A program made the translations under genes and the position numbers. This document shows, piece by piece, positions 30,479 to 38,833 of a stretch of 64,000 bases of DNA (the first letter of the stretch is position 1; every line of letters begins with the position of its first letter). The stretch is taken from contig NZ_BMRA01000005.1 of assembly GCF_014648395.1 (NCBI RefSeq), positions 249,884-313,883 on the forward strand, read 5' to 3'. Under the pieces are notes generated by a model. The model searched no databases, was not told the DNA's origin, and worked only from the letters and a program-made list of their open reading frames with translations. Source of the DNA: Micromonospora fulviviridis. Its GTDB lineage: Bacteria > Actinomycetota > Actinomycetes > Mycobacteriales > Micromonosporaceae.

Positions 30479-31159
30479 ATGGTCGAGCAGGAACCGGTCG
30501 ACGGCGCGGCACCCCGGGACGGGCGGTTGCGGGTGTTCCTCGTCGACGACCACGCGATGTTCCGGGCCGGCGTCCGCGCCGAGCTGGGCGAGCGCGTCGA
30601 GGTGGTGGGCGAGGCCAGCACGGTGGCGGAGGCGGTCAGCCGGATCGCGGCGACCCAGCCGGACGTGGTGCTGCTCGACGTGCACATGCCCGACGGCGGC
30701 GGCCGGGCGGTGCTGGAGGCGATGCGGCGTACCCACCCGCAGGTGCGGTTCCTGGCGCTCAGCGTGTCCGACGCCGCGGAGGACGTGATCGGGTTGATCC
30801 GGGCGGGCGCCCGGGGCTACGTCACGAAGACCATCTCGCCGGAGGAGCTGACCGACGCGATCCGGCGGGTGGCCGACGGGGACGCGGTGTTCAGCCCGCG
30901 GCTGGCCGGCTTCGTGCTGGACGCCTTCGCGTCCCGGCCGGACGCGCCGGTGGCCGACCCCGAGCTGGACCAGCTCACCAACCGGGAGCGCGAGGTGCTC
31001 CGGCTGCTCGCCCGGGGGTACGCGTACAAGGAGATCGCCCGGGAGCTGTACATCTCGATCAAGACGGTCGAGACGCACGTCTCCAACGTGCTGCGCAAGC
31101 TCCAGATGTCCAACCGGTACGAGCTGTCCCGCTGGGCCGCCGACCGCCGGCTGGTCTGA
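30479..31159 (+). CDS. LuxR-type response regulator
   Basis: Partner of the PspC-domain kinase, 226 residues. The receiver domain has the acidic pair in VFLVDDHAMF, phosphoacceptor D67 in VVLLDVHMPDGGG and the conserved Lys in GYVTKTISPEEL. The C-terminal GerE helix-turn-helix is LTNREREVLRLLARGYAYKE, then ISIKTVETHVSNVLRKLQM. GAAAGGGA lies upstream of the ATG. Likely target genes include the divergent PspC/LiaF-like operon, as in related systems, but no site was identified. Confidence 0.93.
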   Translation: MVEQEPVDGAAPRDGRLRVFLVDDHAMFRAGVRAELGERVEVVGEASTVAEAVSRIAATQPDVVLLDVHMPDGGGRAVLEAMRRTHPQVRFLALSVSDAAEDVIGLIRAGARGYVTKTISPEELTDAIRRVADGDAVFSPRLAGFVLDAFASRPDAPVADPELDQLTNREREVLRLLARGYAYKEIARELYISIKTVETHVSNVLRKLQMSNRYELSRWAADRRLV

Positions 31160-31169
31160 CCGCCGCGGC

Positions 31170-31186
31170 CGCCCCGGTCCGGGGCG
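31170..31186. terminator. Short hairpin between convergent genes
   Basis: CGCCCCG and CGGGGCG form a 7-bp stem with a 3-nt loop directly before the stop codon of the PIG-L gene. Weak terminator candidate. Confidence 0.35.
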
Positions 31187-31921
31187 TCACTCGGTGCGCA
31201 GCACGGTGAACGCCTCGGCCAGCCGGCCGGGCGGGAGGCCGGCGTTGTCGGCCATCGTGGTGAGCCGGTCCCGGACCCAGGTCGGCACGTCCAGGTGGGC
31301 GGTCTGCGACCGGTGCGCCTCCATCGCGGCGATCTTGCGGTCGACCTGGTCGGTCACGTCGACGACGTGGTCCGGGGCGGGCCCGCCGGCGTACCAGATC
31401 TCCCGGACCACCCACGGCTCCAGCCCGTCGTCGAGCAGCTCGGGGAAGGCGAAGGGGTTGCGCGAGTCGGGGTAGACGGCGCAGGTGGTGGCCTCGCCGA
31501 CGGCCAGGTGGTCGGGATGGCTCGGGCCGGCCAGGTGCTCCCAGCGCCGCAGCGGCGAGCTGGTCAGCACCCGTTCCGGCCGGAACCGGCGGATCGCGGC
31601 GCTGATCTGCCGCCGCAGCGCCAGGCTGGGAGTGATGACGCCGTCGGTGTGGCCGTCGAGGAAGTCGACCCGGCGCACGCCCACGGCGGCGGCCGCTGCC
31701 CGCTGTTCCGCCTCGCGCCGGGCCGGCATCTCCTCGCGCGGCGTGTCGTCGAAGCCGCCGGAGTCTCCCCGGGTGGCGATGAGGTAGGCCACCTCGATAC
31801 CCTCATCCACCCAGCTGGCTATGGTGCCCGCACAGCCGAAGTCGACATCATCCGGATGGGCAAAAACTGCGAGGGCCCGGCGAACGTCGGGCAGCACCGG
31901 AGCGGACGCGGGGAAGCTCAC
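31187..31921 (-). CDS. PIG-L family deacetylase
   Basis: Zinc-dependent N-acetylglucosaminyl deacetylase-like protein of 244 residues. The metal-binding signature AHPDDVDFGCAG lies near the N-terminus and a second ligand segment, GPSHPDHLAVGEAT, in the middle. The family includes MshB and Mca of mycothiol metabolism; this one is shorter than MshB and is closer to the generic PIG-L branch, so the substrate is open. I chose GTG 31921 (VSFPASAPVLPDVRRALAVF); the frame to 32014 is unsupported. Confidence 0.85.
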   Translation of the reverse strand: MSFPASAPVLPDVRRALAVFAHPDDVDFGCAGTIASWVDEGIEVAYLIATRGDSGGFDDTPREEMPARREAEQRAAAAAVGVRRVDFLDGHTDGVITPSLALRRQISAAIRRFRPERVLTSSPLRRWEHLAGPSHPDHLAVGEATTCAVYPDSRNPFAFPELLDDGLEPWVVREIWYAGGPAPDHVVDVTDQVDRKIAAMEAHRSQTAHLDVPTWVRDRLTTMADNAGLPPGRLAEAFTVLRTE

Positions 31922-32353
31922 GAGGCCGAGCCTACGCGGGTGGTCTCGCCCCGTGTGGCCCCGTCTTACCTGTTCAGAGCGGTCCGATCCACGTGTTTCA
32001 TGATCTTTTCTCAAGTATCGGCAACGTGGCGACCAACTAACGGCTTGATAACGGCACCTTCACGCAAAGGGCCGGTGAGTGTCACAGTGGCAGCACCTCA
32101 CCCCCCGGTGTGAGGCACCCCGTCGGGCCCGCCGACCACGTGACGCCGCCTCCACGCGCCGGCGCGTGGCTGTCGACCCTGCGCGGTGTCTCTGTCGAAG
32201 GGTGTGGCGCCCGGCGGATCGGTACCCCTGGGGGTGTCCCGAATTCCTCTGCGGTAAGCCGGCGACCTGTGGTTCGGGCCGTCGGTGGTGTCACCCCCCA
32301 AACGTGCGTGAAACCCACGACGGAACCAGGTTAGAAAGAGGAGGCCCCTCGGA
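31922..32353 (+). other. 432-bp gene-free region upstream of oligopeptide operon 1
   Basis: Holds a relatively AT-rich stretch (about 31976-32060) that probably contains the promoter, a perfect 18-bp palindrome at 32152-32169, and the AAGAGGAGG ribosome site at 32336-32344. No convincing open frame. The transcript may carry a long leader. Confidence 0.4.
32152..32169. promoter_or_regulatory. 18-bp perfect palindrome upstream of oppA1
   Basis: CCACGCGCC directly followed by its complement GGCGCGTGG, 185 bp before the binding-protein start. Operator candidate; no regulator can be named. Confidence 0.4.
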
Positions 32354-33997
32354 ATGAGAGTCTCGAAGCGGGCGAGCGGCGCGCTCGCGGTGGGCGCGGC
32401 ATTCGCGCTCGTCGCGTCCGGCTGCTCCAGCGGCAACGACGACGGTGGCAACGCCAGCGCCAGCAAGGACGGCGCGATCGTCATCGACGGCACCCAGCCG
32501 GAGAACCCCCTGGTTCCGGCGAACACCACCGAGACCGGTGGCGGCAAGATCATCGACTGGGTGTGGAGTGGCCTGGTCGAGTACCCCAACAACGGTGGGG
32601 CGCCGCGGAACCTGCTGGCCGAGTCGATCGAAACGAGCGACTCCAAGGTCTTCAAGATCAAGATCAAGCAGAACACCAAGTTCCACGACGGCACCACCGT
32701 CAAGGCCGAGAGCTTCGTCAAGGCCTGGAACTGGGCGGCGTACGGCCCGAACGGCGCGCAGAACGCCTCGTTCTTCGCCGACATCCAGGGCTTCAACGAC
32801 ACCTACACCGAGGACCCGGACGGCCCGGACGGCCCGAAGAAGGCCCCGGAGCCTAAGGCCAAGGAGCTGTCGGGCCTCAAGGTCATCGACGACTGGAACT
32901 TCGAGGTCACGCTCTCCGCGCCGACCGCCGTGTTCCCGACCAAGCTCGGCTACAGCGCCTTCATGCCGCTGCCGGACAAGTTCTTCACCATGTCCCCGGC
33001 CGAGTTCGGCAAGAAGCCGATCGGTAACGGCCCGGTCAGCCTCGTCTCGTGGCAGGACGACGTCGAGATCAAGCTCACCCGCTTCGACGACTACAGCCTG
33101 CGCGACAAGATGAAGATCAAGGACGTCACCGTCAAGATCTACCAGGACGACACGGCGGCCTACAACGACCTGCTCGCCGGCAACCTGGACTTCCAGCAGC
33201 AGGTCCCGGTCTCCTCGCTGGCCGGTGACAAGTGGAAGAGCGACCTGGGCGAGCGGGCGATCCAGACGACGATCCCGTCGACCGGCATCATCGCCTTCCC
33301 GATCTACGACAAGCGCTTCCAGAACCCGAAGCTGCGCAAGGCGATCTCCATGTCGATCAACCGGCAGGAGATCACCGACAAGATCTTCTTCGGTAACCGG
33401 AAGCCGGCCGACAGCTGGGCCAACCCGCTGACCCCGGGCGCCGAGCCGGGCAACTGCACCGCCTGCAAGTTCGACCCGACCCAGGCGAAGCAGCTGCTCC
33501 AGGAGGCCGGTGGCTTCCAGGGCAAGCTCACCCTGTCGTACAACGCGGACGCCAGCCACAAGGAGTGGATGGAGGCCGTCGCCCAGCAGATCAAGACCAA
33601 CCTGGGCATCGACGCCGTCGCCGTCGGCGTGCCGACCTTCGCGGTCTTCCGGGCGAACATCAACGCCTACAAGATGACCGGTGCCTACCGGGCCGGTTGG
33701 CAGCAGGACTACCCGGACGTGGAGAACTGGATCAACCCGCTCTACGTGACCGGCGGCTCCTCGAACGACGGCAAGTACAGCAACCCGCAGGTGGACGCCC
33801 TCGCCAAGGAGGCCTCCGCGGCCCCCAGCCTCGAGGAGGCCCACAAGAAGTTCGCCGAGGCCGTCAAGCTGATCGACCAGGACGTCCCGACGATGCCGAT
33901 CTACTTCAGCGGTGAGCAGTCCGGTCACTCGGAGAAGATCAAGAAGATTGAGCTGACCAACGTCGGCGAGCTCGACATCACCTCGGTCGAGCTCTGA
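32354..33997 (+). CDS. Peptide ABC transporter substrate-binding lipoprotein 1
   Basis: Solute-binding protein of family 5 (DppA/OppA), 547 residues, exported and lipid-anchored through the lipobox VASGC. The mature part has the family landmarks FHDGTTVKAESFVKAWNW, RKAISMSINRQEIT and the C-terminal DVPTMPIYFSGEQ. First gene of a five-gene importer (A-B-C-D-F). A strong hairpin follows the stop and precedes the permease genes. Oligopeptide is the likely substrate class; dipeptide or other solutes cannot be excluded. Confidence 0.93.
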   Translation: MRVSKRASGALAVGAAFALVASGCSSGNDDGGNASASKDGAIVIDGTQPENPLVPANTTETGGGKIIDWVWSGLVEYPNNGGAPRNLLAESIETSDSKVFKIKIKQNTKFHDGTTVKAESFVKAWNWAAYGPNGAQNASFFADIQGFNDTYTEDPDGPDGPKKAPEPKAKELSGLKVIDDWNFEVTLSAPTAVFPTKLGYSAFMPLPDKFFTMSPAEFGKKPIGNGPVSLVSWQDDVEIKLTRFDDYSLRDKMKIKDVTVKIYQDDTAAYNDLLAGNLDFQQQVPVSSLAGDKWKSDLGERAIQTTIPSTGIIAFPIYDKRFQNPKLRKAISMSINRQEITDKIFFGNRKPADSWANPLTPGAEPGNCTACKFDPTQAKQLLQEAGGFQGKLTLSYNADASHKEWMEAVAQQIKTNLGIDAVAVGVPTFAVFRANINAYKMTGAYRAGWQQDYPDVENWINPLYVTGGSSNDGKYSNPQVDALAKEASAAPSLEEAHKKFAEAVKLIDQDVPTMPIYFSGEQSGHSEKIKKIELTNVGELDITSVEL

Positions 33998-34000
33998 TCC

Positions 34001-34057
34001 GAACGGTCTGACCCCGGGTCGGGCTCGCCTACCGGTGAGCCCGACCCGGGGCCGTTC
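34001..34057 (+). terminator. Intercistronic hairpin after oppA1
   Basis: Core 15-bp perfect stem (34012-34026 with 34037-34051), extended by GAACGG (34001-34006) with CCGTTC (34052-34057). Lies 3 bp after the binding-protein stop, within the operon, so probably a partial terminator or mRNA stabiliser. Confidence 0.8.
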
Positions 34058-34143
34058 CGCGAGGGGGTGTACAACGGACCCCTCGCACGTTGTCACCACT
34101 CGTGTCGGCCGCCCGACGCGCCCCCTGTCTGGAGGACCACCCC

Positions 34144-35070
34144 ATGGGCCGTTATCTCTTGAGACGGCTGCTGCAACTCGTACCGGTGTTCATCGGTACG
34201 ACGTTCCTGATCTACTGGCTCGTCTGGTCGGTTCCCGGCGACCCCTTCGCCGGGAAGTGCGGCGACCGCGGTTGCCCCCCGAACTACCGGGCCATGATGA
34301 CCGAGAAGTACCATCTCGACGATTCGATCTGGGTGCAGTACGCCAGCTACATGAAGAACCTTTTCCAGGGTGACTTCGGTATCACGTTCGGCGGTCGCGA
34401 GATCAGCGACATCATCGCCACGTCGTACCCCAACACCCTGAAGCTGGCGGTGGTGGCGCTCGCCATCGAAGCCATCATCGGCCTCGGTGCGGGCGTCCTG
34501 ACCGGTCTCCGGCGCAACGGCTTCCTGGACAACCTGGTCCTGATCTCCACCCTGTTCCTGATCGCGCTGCCGGTCTTCGTCATCGGCTTCGTGCTCCAGT
34601 GGCTCCTCGGCGTCAAGTGGGGCATCATCACCCCCACCGTCTCCAACGAGATGCGGTTCAGCGAGCTGATCGTCCCGGGCTTCGTGCTCGGCAGCGCCTC
34701 GATGGCGTACATCGCCCGGGTGGCGCGGACCAGCATCGCCGAGAACCGGCGGGCCGACTTCGTCCGTACGGCCATCGCCAAGGGCCTCCCCATGCGCCGG
34801 GTCGTCGGCGTGCACCTGCTGCGCAACTCGCTCATCCCGGTCGTCACCCTGCTCGGCACCGACCTCGGCGCCCTGATGGGCGGCGCGATCATCACCGAGG
34901 GCATCTTCGGCATCAACGGCATCGGCCGCCAGGTGCTCCGGGCGATCGTCACCAAGGAGAGCGCTACCGTTGTCGGCATCGTGGTGGTGCTGGTGCTCGT
35001 CTATCTCGTGATGAACCTGCTGGTGGACCTGCTCTACGCCGCCCTGGACCCGAGGATCCGTTATGAGTGA
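34144..35070 (+). CDS. Peptide ABC transporter permease 1 (OppB/DppB type)
   Basis: Inner-membrane permease of 308 residues with six predicted helices. The N-terminus (GRYLLRRLLQLVPVFIGTTF) and the EAA-like coupling loop (RADFVRTAIAKGLPMRRVVG) are typical of the DppB family. Two Cys (GKCGDRGCPP) in the first extracellular loop may form a disulfide. ATG 34144 follows TGGAGGACC. The downstream oppC gene overlaps by 8 bp. Confidence 0.93.
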   Translation: MGRYLLRRLLQLVPVFIGTTFLIYWLVWSVPGDPFAGKCGDRGCPPNYRAMMTEKYHLDDSIWVQYASYMKNLFQGDFGITFGGREISDIIATSYPNTLKLAVVALAIEAIIGLGAGVLTGLRRNGFLDNLVLISTLFLIALPVFVIGFVLQWLLGVKWGIITPTVSNEMRFSELIVPGFVLGSASMAYIARVARTSIAENRRADFVRTAIAKGLPMRRVVGVHLLRNSLIPVVTLLGTDLGALMGGAIITEGIFGINGIGRQVLRAIVTKESATVVGIVVVLVLVYLVMNLLVDLLYAALDPRIRYE

Positions 35071-36046
35071 CCCGAGTACCGCGTCGATCGTCTCGACGCC
35101 GCCCGCGACCATGCCGACCGAGGCGGGTTCCGGTGCGCCCACCAACGCCGGCCTGCCGGAGAACGCGAAGAAGCAGAAGCCGCGTGGCCTGCTCGGCGAC
35201 GCCTGGCGCGACCTGCGCCGCAAGCCGCTGTTCTGGATCTCCGCGACGTTCATCCTGCTCTTCGTGGTGATGGCGGCGTTCCCCTCGCTGTTCACCTCCG
35301 GCGACGCGGTGAACGGCGCATTGGGGCGCAGCCGGGTCGAGCCGTCCTCTTCGGCCTGGTTCGGCTACGACGTGCAGGGCCGTGACGTCTACGCCCGGGT
35401 CATCTACGGCGCCCGCGCCTCGATCGTGGTGGCGCTCCTGTCGACCATCCTCACCCTGCTGTTCGGCGGCGCGATGGGCATCATCGCCGGCTACCGCGGT
35501 GGCTGGGTGGACGCGGTCCTGTCCCGGATCGCGGACATCTTCTTCGGCCTGCCGTTCGTGCTCGGCGCGATCGTCATCCTGACCACGTTCAACGGCTCGG
35601 GCACCGACAACGGTGAGTGGACGATCATGGGGCTGGTCATCCTGTCCCTGACCGTTCTGAGCTGGCCGGTCGTGATGCGGCTGATGCGCTCCTCGGTGCT
35701 CGCCACCAAGGAGGCCGACTACATCGTGGCGGCCCGTGCGCTGGGCGCCGGCACCGGCCGGATCATCCTCAAGCACCTGCTGCCGAACTGCCTGGCGCCG
35801 CTGCTGGTGTACGGCACGATCATGGTCGGCTCCTTCATCGGCGCTGAGGCCACGCTGTCCTTCCTGGGCATCGGCCTGAAGAGCCCGGTGGTCTCCTGGG
35901 GCATCATGATCAGCGAGGCGCAGAACTACATCCGGGTCTCGCCGTTCCTGCTGTTCTTCCCCTCCGCGTTCCTCGTCATCGCCGTGTTGAGCTTCGTGAT
36001 GCTCGGCGAAGCGGTCCGCGAGGCCCTCGACCCGAAGCTCCGATAG
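35063..36046 (+). CDS. Peptide ABC transporter permease 1 (OppC/DppC type)
   Basis: Second permease subunit, 327 residues. Carries the OppC N-terminal domain (LLGDAWRDLRRKPLFWIS) before the membrane domain; the coupling loop is EADYIVAARALGAGTGRIIL and the end EAVREALDPKLR is typical of the family. Starts inside the oppB gene (8-bp overlap), implying coupled translation. Confidence 0.93.
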   Translation: MSDPSTASIVSTPPATMPTEAGSGAPTNAGLPENAKKQKPRGLLGDAWRDLRRKPLFWISATFILLFVVMAAFPSLFTSGDAVNGALGRSRVEPSSSAWFGYDVQGRDVYARVIYGARASIVVALLSTILTLLFGGAMGIIAGYRGGWVDAVLSRIADIFFGLPFVLGAIVILTTFNGSGTDNGEWTIMGLVILSLTVLSWPVVMRLMRSSVLATKEADYIVAARALGAGTGRIILKHLLPNCLAPLLVYGTIMVGSFIGAEATLSFLGIGLKSPVVSWGIMISEAQNYIRVSPFLLFFPSAFLVIAVLSFVMLGEAVREALDPKLR

Positions 36047-36056
36047 GGGAACTGAG

Positions 36057-37092
36057 TTGTCCGACATTCTCGTGTCCGAGCAGTCCGCGCCGGGCGCCGA
36101 CGGATCCGGCCGCCCCTCGGGCCGCCTGCTCGAGGTCGACGGCCTGCGGGTGGAGTTCCGCACCCGGGACGGTGTCGCCAAGGTCATCAACGGGGTGACG
36201 TACCACGTCGACGCGGGGGAGACCCTCGCCGTGCTCGGCGAGTCCGGCTCCGGCAAGAGCGTCACCGCGCAGACCATCATGGGCATCCTCGACACCCCGC
36301 CCGGCTTCGTCACCGCGGGCCAGGTCCGCTTCCACGGCAAGGACATGCTCAAGATGTCCCCCGAGCAGCGGCGCCGGATCCGTGGTGAAGGCATTGCGAT
36401 GATCTTCCAGGACTCGCTCTCCGCCCTCAACCCGGTTTTCACCGTCGGCTTCCAGATCGCCGAGCAGTTCCGCATCCGGCGCGGCATGAGCCGCTCGGAC
36501 GCCAAGAAGCGCGCGATCGAGATGCTCGACCAGGTCAAGATCCCGAACGCCAAGGGCCGGTACAGCAACTACCCGCACCAGTTCTCGGGTGGTATGCGGC
36601 AGCGCGCCATGATCGCCATGTCGCTGGCGCTCGACCCCGAGGTGCTGATCGCCGACGAGCCGACCACCGCGCTGGACGTGACCGTGCAGGCCCAGATCAT
36701 GGACCTGCTCGGGGAGCTTCAGCGTGAGCGGCAGATGGGCATGATCCTGATCACCCACGACCTCGGCGTGGTCGCCGACGTCGCGGACCGGATCGCGGTC
36801 ATGTACGCCGGCCGGATCGTCGAGGAAGCCGACGTGTACGACCTGTACGCCAAGCCGGCGCACCCGTACACCCTCGGTCTGCTCAACTCGATCCCGCGGA
36901 TGGACGAGAAGGGGCAGGAGCTCCGCACCATCAAGGGCCTCCCGCCGAACCTGATGAACATCCCGCCGGGCTGCGCCTTCAACCCGCGCTGCCCCATGGC
37001 GCAGCCGGTGTGCCGGGAGAAGGTGCCCCCGCTGCTGCAGTTGGGCCGCGGCCGGGCCAGTGCCTGCCACTTCGCCGAGGAGCTCGTGAACC

Positions 37093-37100
<8 letters not shown>
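36057..37100 (+). CDS. Peptide ABC transporter ATPase 1 (OppD/DppD type)
   Basis: ATP-hydrolysing subunit of 347 residues. Walker A is [10 protein letters not shown], the signature [10 protein letters not shown] and Walker B VLIADEP. The C-terminal oligopeptide-type extension has clustered Cys ([14 protein letters not shown], then ACHF), the arrangement reported to hold an iron-sulfur cluster in mycobacterial DppD. Starts with TTG at 36057 behind AGGGGA; GTG 36072 is the alternative. The oppF gene overlaps its end by 8 bp. Confidence 0.92.
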
Positions 37101-38109
<1,009 letters not shown>

Positions 38110-38117
38110 TCCACCCC

Positions 38118-38157
38118 GGACCGCCTGCCGGCGTCACCCGACGCCGGCAGGCGGTCC
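38118..38157 (+). terminator. Terminator of oligopeptide operon 1
   Basis: Perfect 18-bp stem (38118-38135 with 38140-38157, loop ACCC) 8 bp after the oppF stop; also suits the convergent chorismate mutase gene. Confidence 0.9.
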
Positions 38158-38189
38158 GTCGTATCCGGCGGCTGCCGCGCCGCCAGCCC

Positions 38190-38543
38190 TCACAGTGGCC
38201 CGCGGCCGGCGCGCAGCAGCAGGAGCGCGAGTTGGGTGCCGTCCGCGCCGAGCGCCTGGCGGAACCGCTCCAGGATCTCCCGCTCGCGGGAGAGCACCAG
38301 CCGGGTGCCGCCGGAGGCCATCCGGGTGGCGCCGACCTCCTGGGAGAGCGCGGCCCGCTCCTGCCAGAGCGCGATGATCGTGCGGTCGATCTCGTCGATC
38401 CGCTCCCGGATCTCGCTGATTCGCTCGGCCGCCGCCGCGTCGCCGGTGCCGGTCCGGGCCGCCGCGGCCCCGGTCGGGTCACCGCCGGCGGGCCCGTCGT
38501 GCCGCGCCAGGCCGCCGCTGGACTCCACCACGTCAGTCATCAT
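38190..38543 (-). CDS. Chorismate mutase (AroQ delta type)
   Basis: Converts chorismate to prephenate, the branch point to Phe and Tyr. 117 residues, all-helical AroQ fold. RERIDEIDRTIIALWQERA, MASGGTRLVLSRE and LLLLRAGRG closely match the intracellular M. tuberculosis enzyme Rv0948c, which also lies divergently beside the UvrD/PcrA helicase gene. That enzyme is weak alone and works in complex with DAHP synthase, which may hold here. Residues 1-40 are a disordered extension. ATG 38543 follows GAGGGG. Expression appears controlled by the attenuator just upstream (38591-38740). Confidence 0.9.
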   Translation of the reverse strand: MMTDVVESSGGLARHDGPAGGDPTGAAAARTGTGDAAAAERISEIRERIDEIDRTIIALWQERAALSQEVGATRMASGGTRLVLSREREILERFRQALGADGTQLALLLLRAGRGPL

Positions 38544-38590
38544 CGTCGTACCCCTCGGGGTCTCGGGCCCGGTACCCGGATCCCGGGACG

Positions 38591-38625
38591 GAAAAGCCCC
38601 GGGCTCCAGGAGCCCGGGGCTTTTC
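38591..38625 (-). terminator. Attenuator terminator upstream of chorismate mutase
   Basis: GAAAAGCCCCGGGCTCC (minus strand 38625-38609) and its full complement (38607-38591) form a stem of 16 bp with a 3-nt loop, bearing A-run and T-run. It lies between two divergent genes, so it cannot end either of them; it sits in the leader of chorismate mutase, 47 bp before the start codon. Confidence 0.9.
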
Positions 38626-38666
38626 GTAGGTCTGTGATCAGGCGCGACCCACGGCTGCCGGACTCC
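38609..38666 (-). promoter_or_regulatory. Antiterminator pairing segments
   Basis: Leader-peptide segment GGAGTCCGG (minus strand 38666-38658, codons 13-16) can pair over 9 bp (one G-U) with CCGGGCTCC (38617-38609), the 5' arm of the terminator. The two structures exclude each other. An alternative small hairpin CACCGG/CCG..GTG can sequester the first segment. Confidence 0.75.
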
Positions 38667-38703
38667 CGGTGCCGTAGTAAAAGTAGAAGCGCTGACCGAA
38701 CAC
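38638..38703 (-). CDS. Aromatic leader peptide of chorismate mutase
   Basis: A 21-codon open frame starting GTG at 38703 and reading MFGQRFYFYYGTGSPAAVGR-A. Five consecutive codons (6-10, TTC TAC TTT TAC TAC) specify Phe and Tyr, the end products of the pathway opened by chorismate mutase. No ribosome site; the start is 7 nt from the -10 box, so translation is probably leaderless. The stop is 13 bp before the terminator stem. A ribosome stalled on the aromatic codons would leave the antiterminator segment free. Confidence 0.85.
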   Translation of the reverse strand: MFGQRFYFYYGTGSPAAVGRA

Positions 38704-38710
38704 GCCGTCG

Positions 38711-38740
38711 AGTATGCCGACCCGCGGGGCGGGCGCGCAA
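38711..38740 (-). promoter_or_regulatory. Promoter of the chorismate mutase leader
   Basis: TTGCGC (38740-38735), 18-bp spacer, CATACT (38716-38711). Predicted start at or next to the G of the leader-peptide GTG (38703). Confidence 0.6.
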
Positions 38741-38818
38741 GGAAACCCGCCAACAGGTGGGACGTGACGCCTTCGTCTCGTCGGCACCGCGTGGGCGGGA
38801 AGTGTCCGCCCGTCGGCA

Positions 38819-38824
38819 TAGACT
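38819..38824 (+). promoter_or_regulatory. -10 box of pcrA
   Basis: TAGACT ends 9 bp before the pcrA ATG, and no ribosome site is present, consistent with a very short or absent leader. No clear -35. Confidence 0.5.
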
Positions 38825-38833
38825 CGCCGTGCG

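Noticed and set aside
32079..32357. 92-codon Arg/Cys-rich frame upstream of oppA1
   Set aside because: Overlaps the oppA1 ribosome site and start, has no ribosome site of its own and a composition typical of non-coding GC-rich sequence.
38761..38833. LexA (SOS) box upstream of pcrA
   Set aside because: No sequence close to the actinobacterial box TCGAAC-N4-GTTCGA was found.
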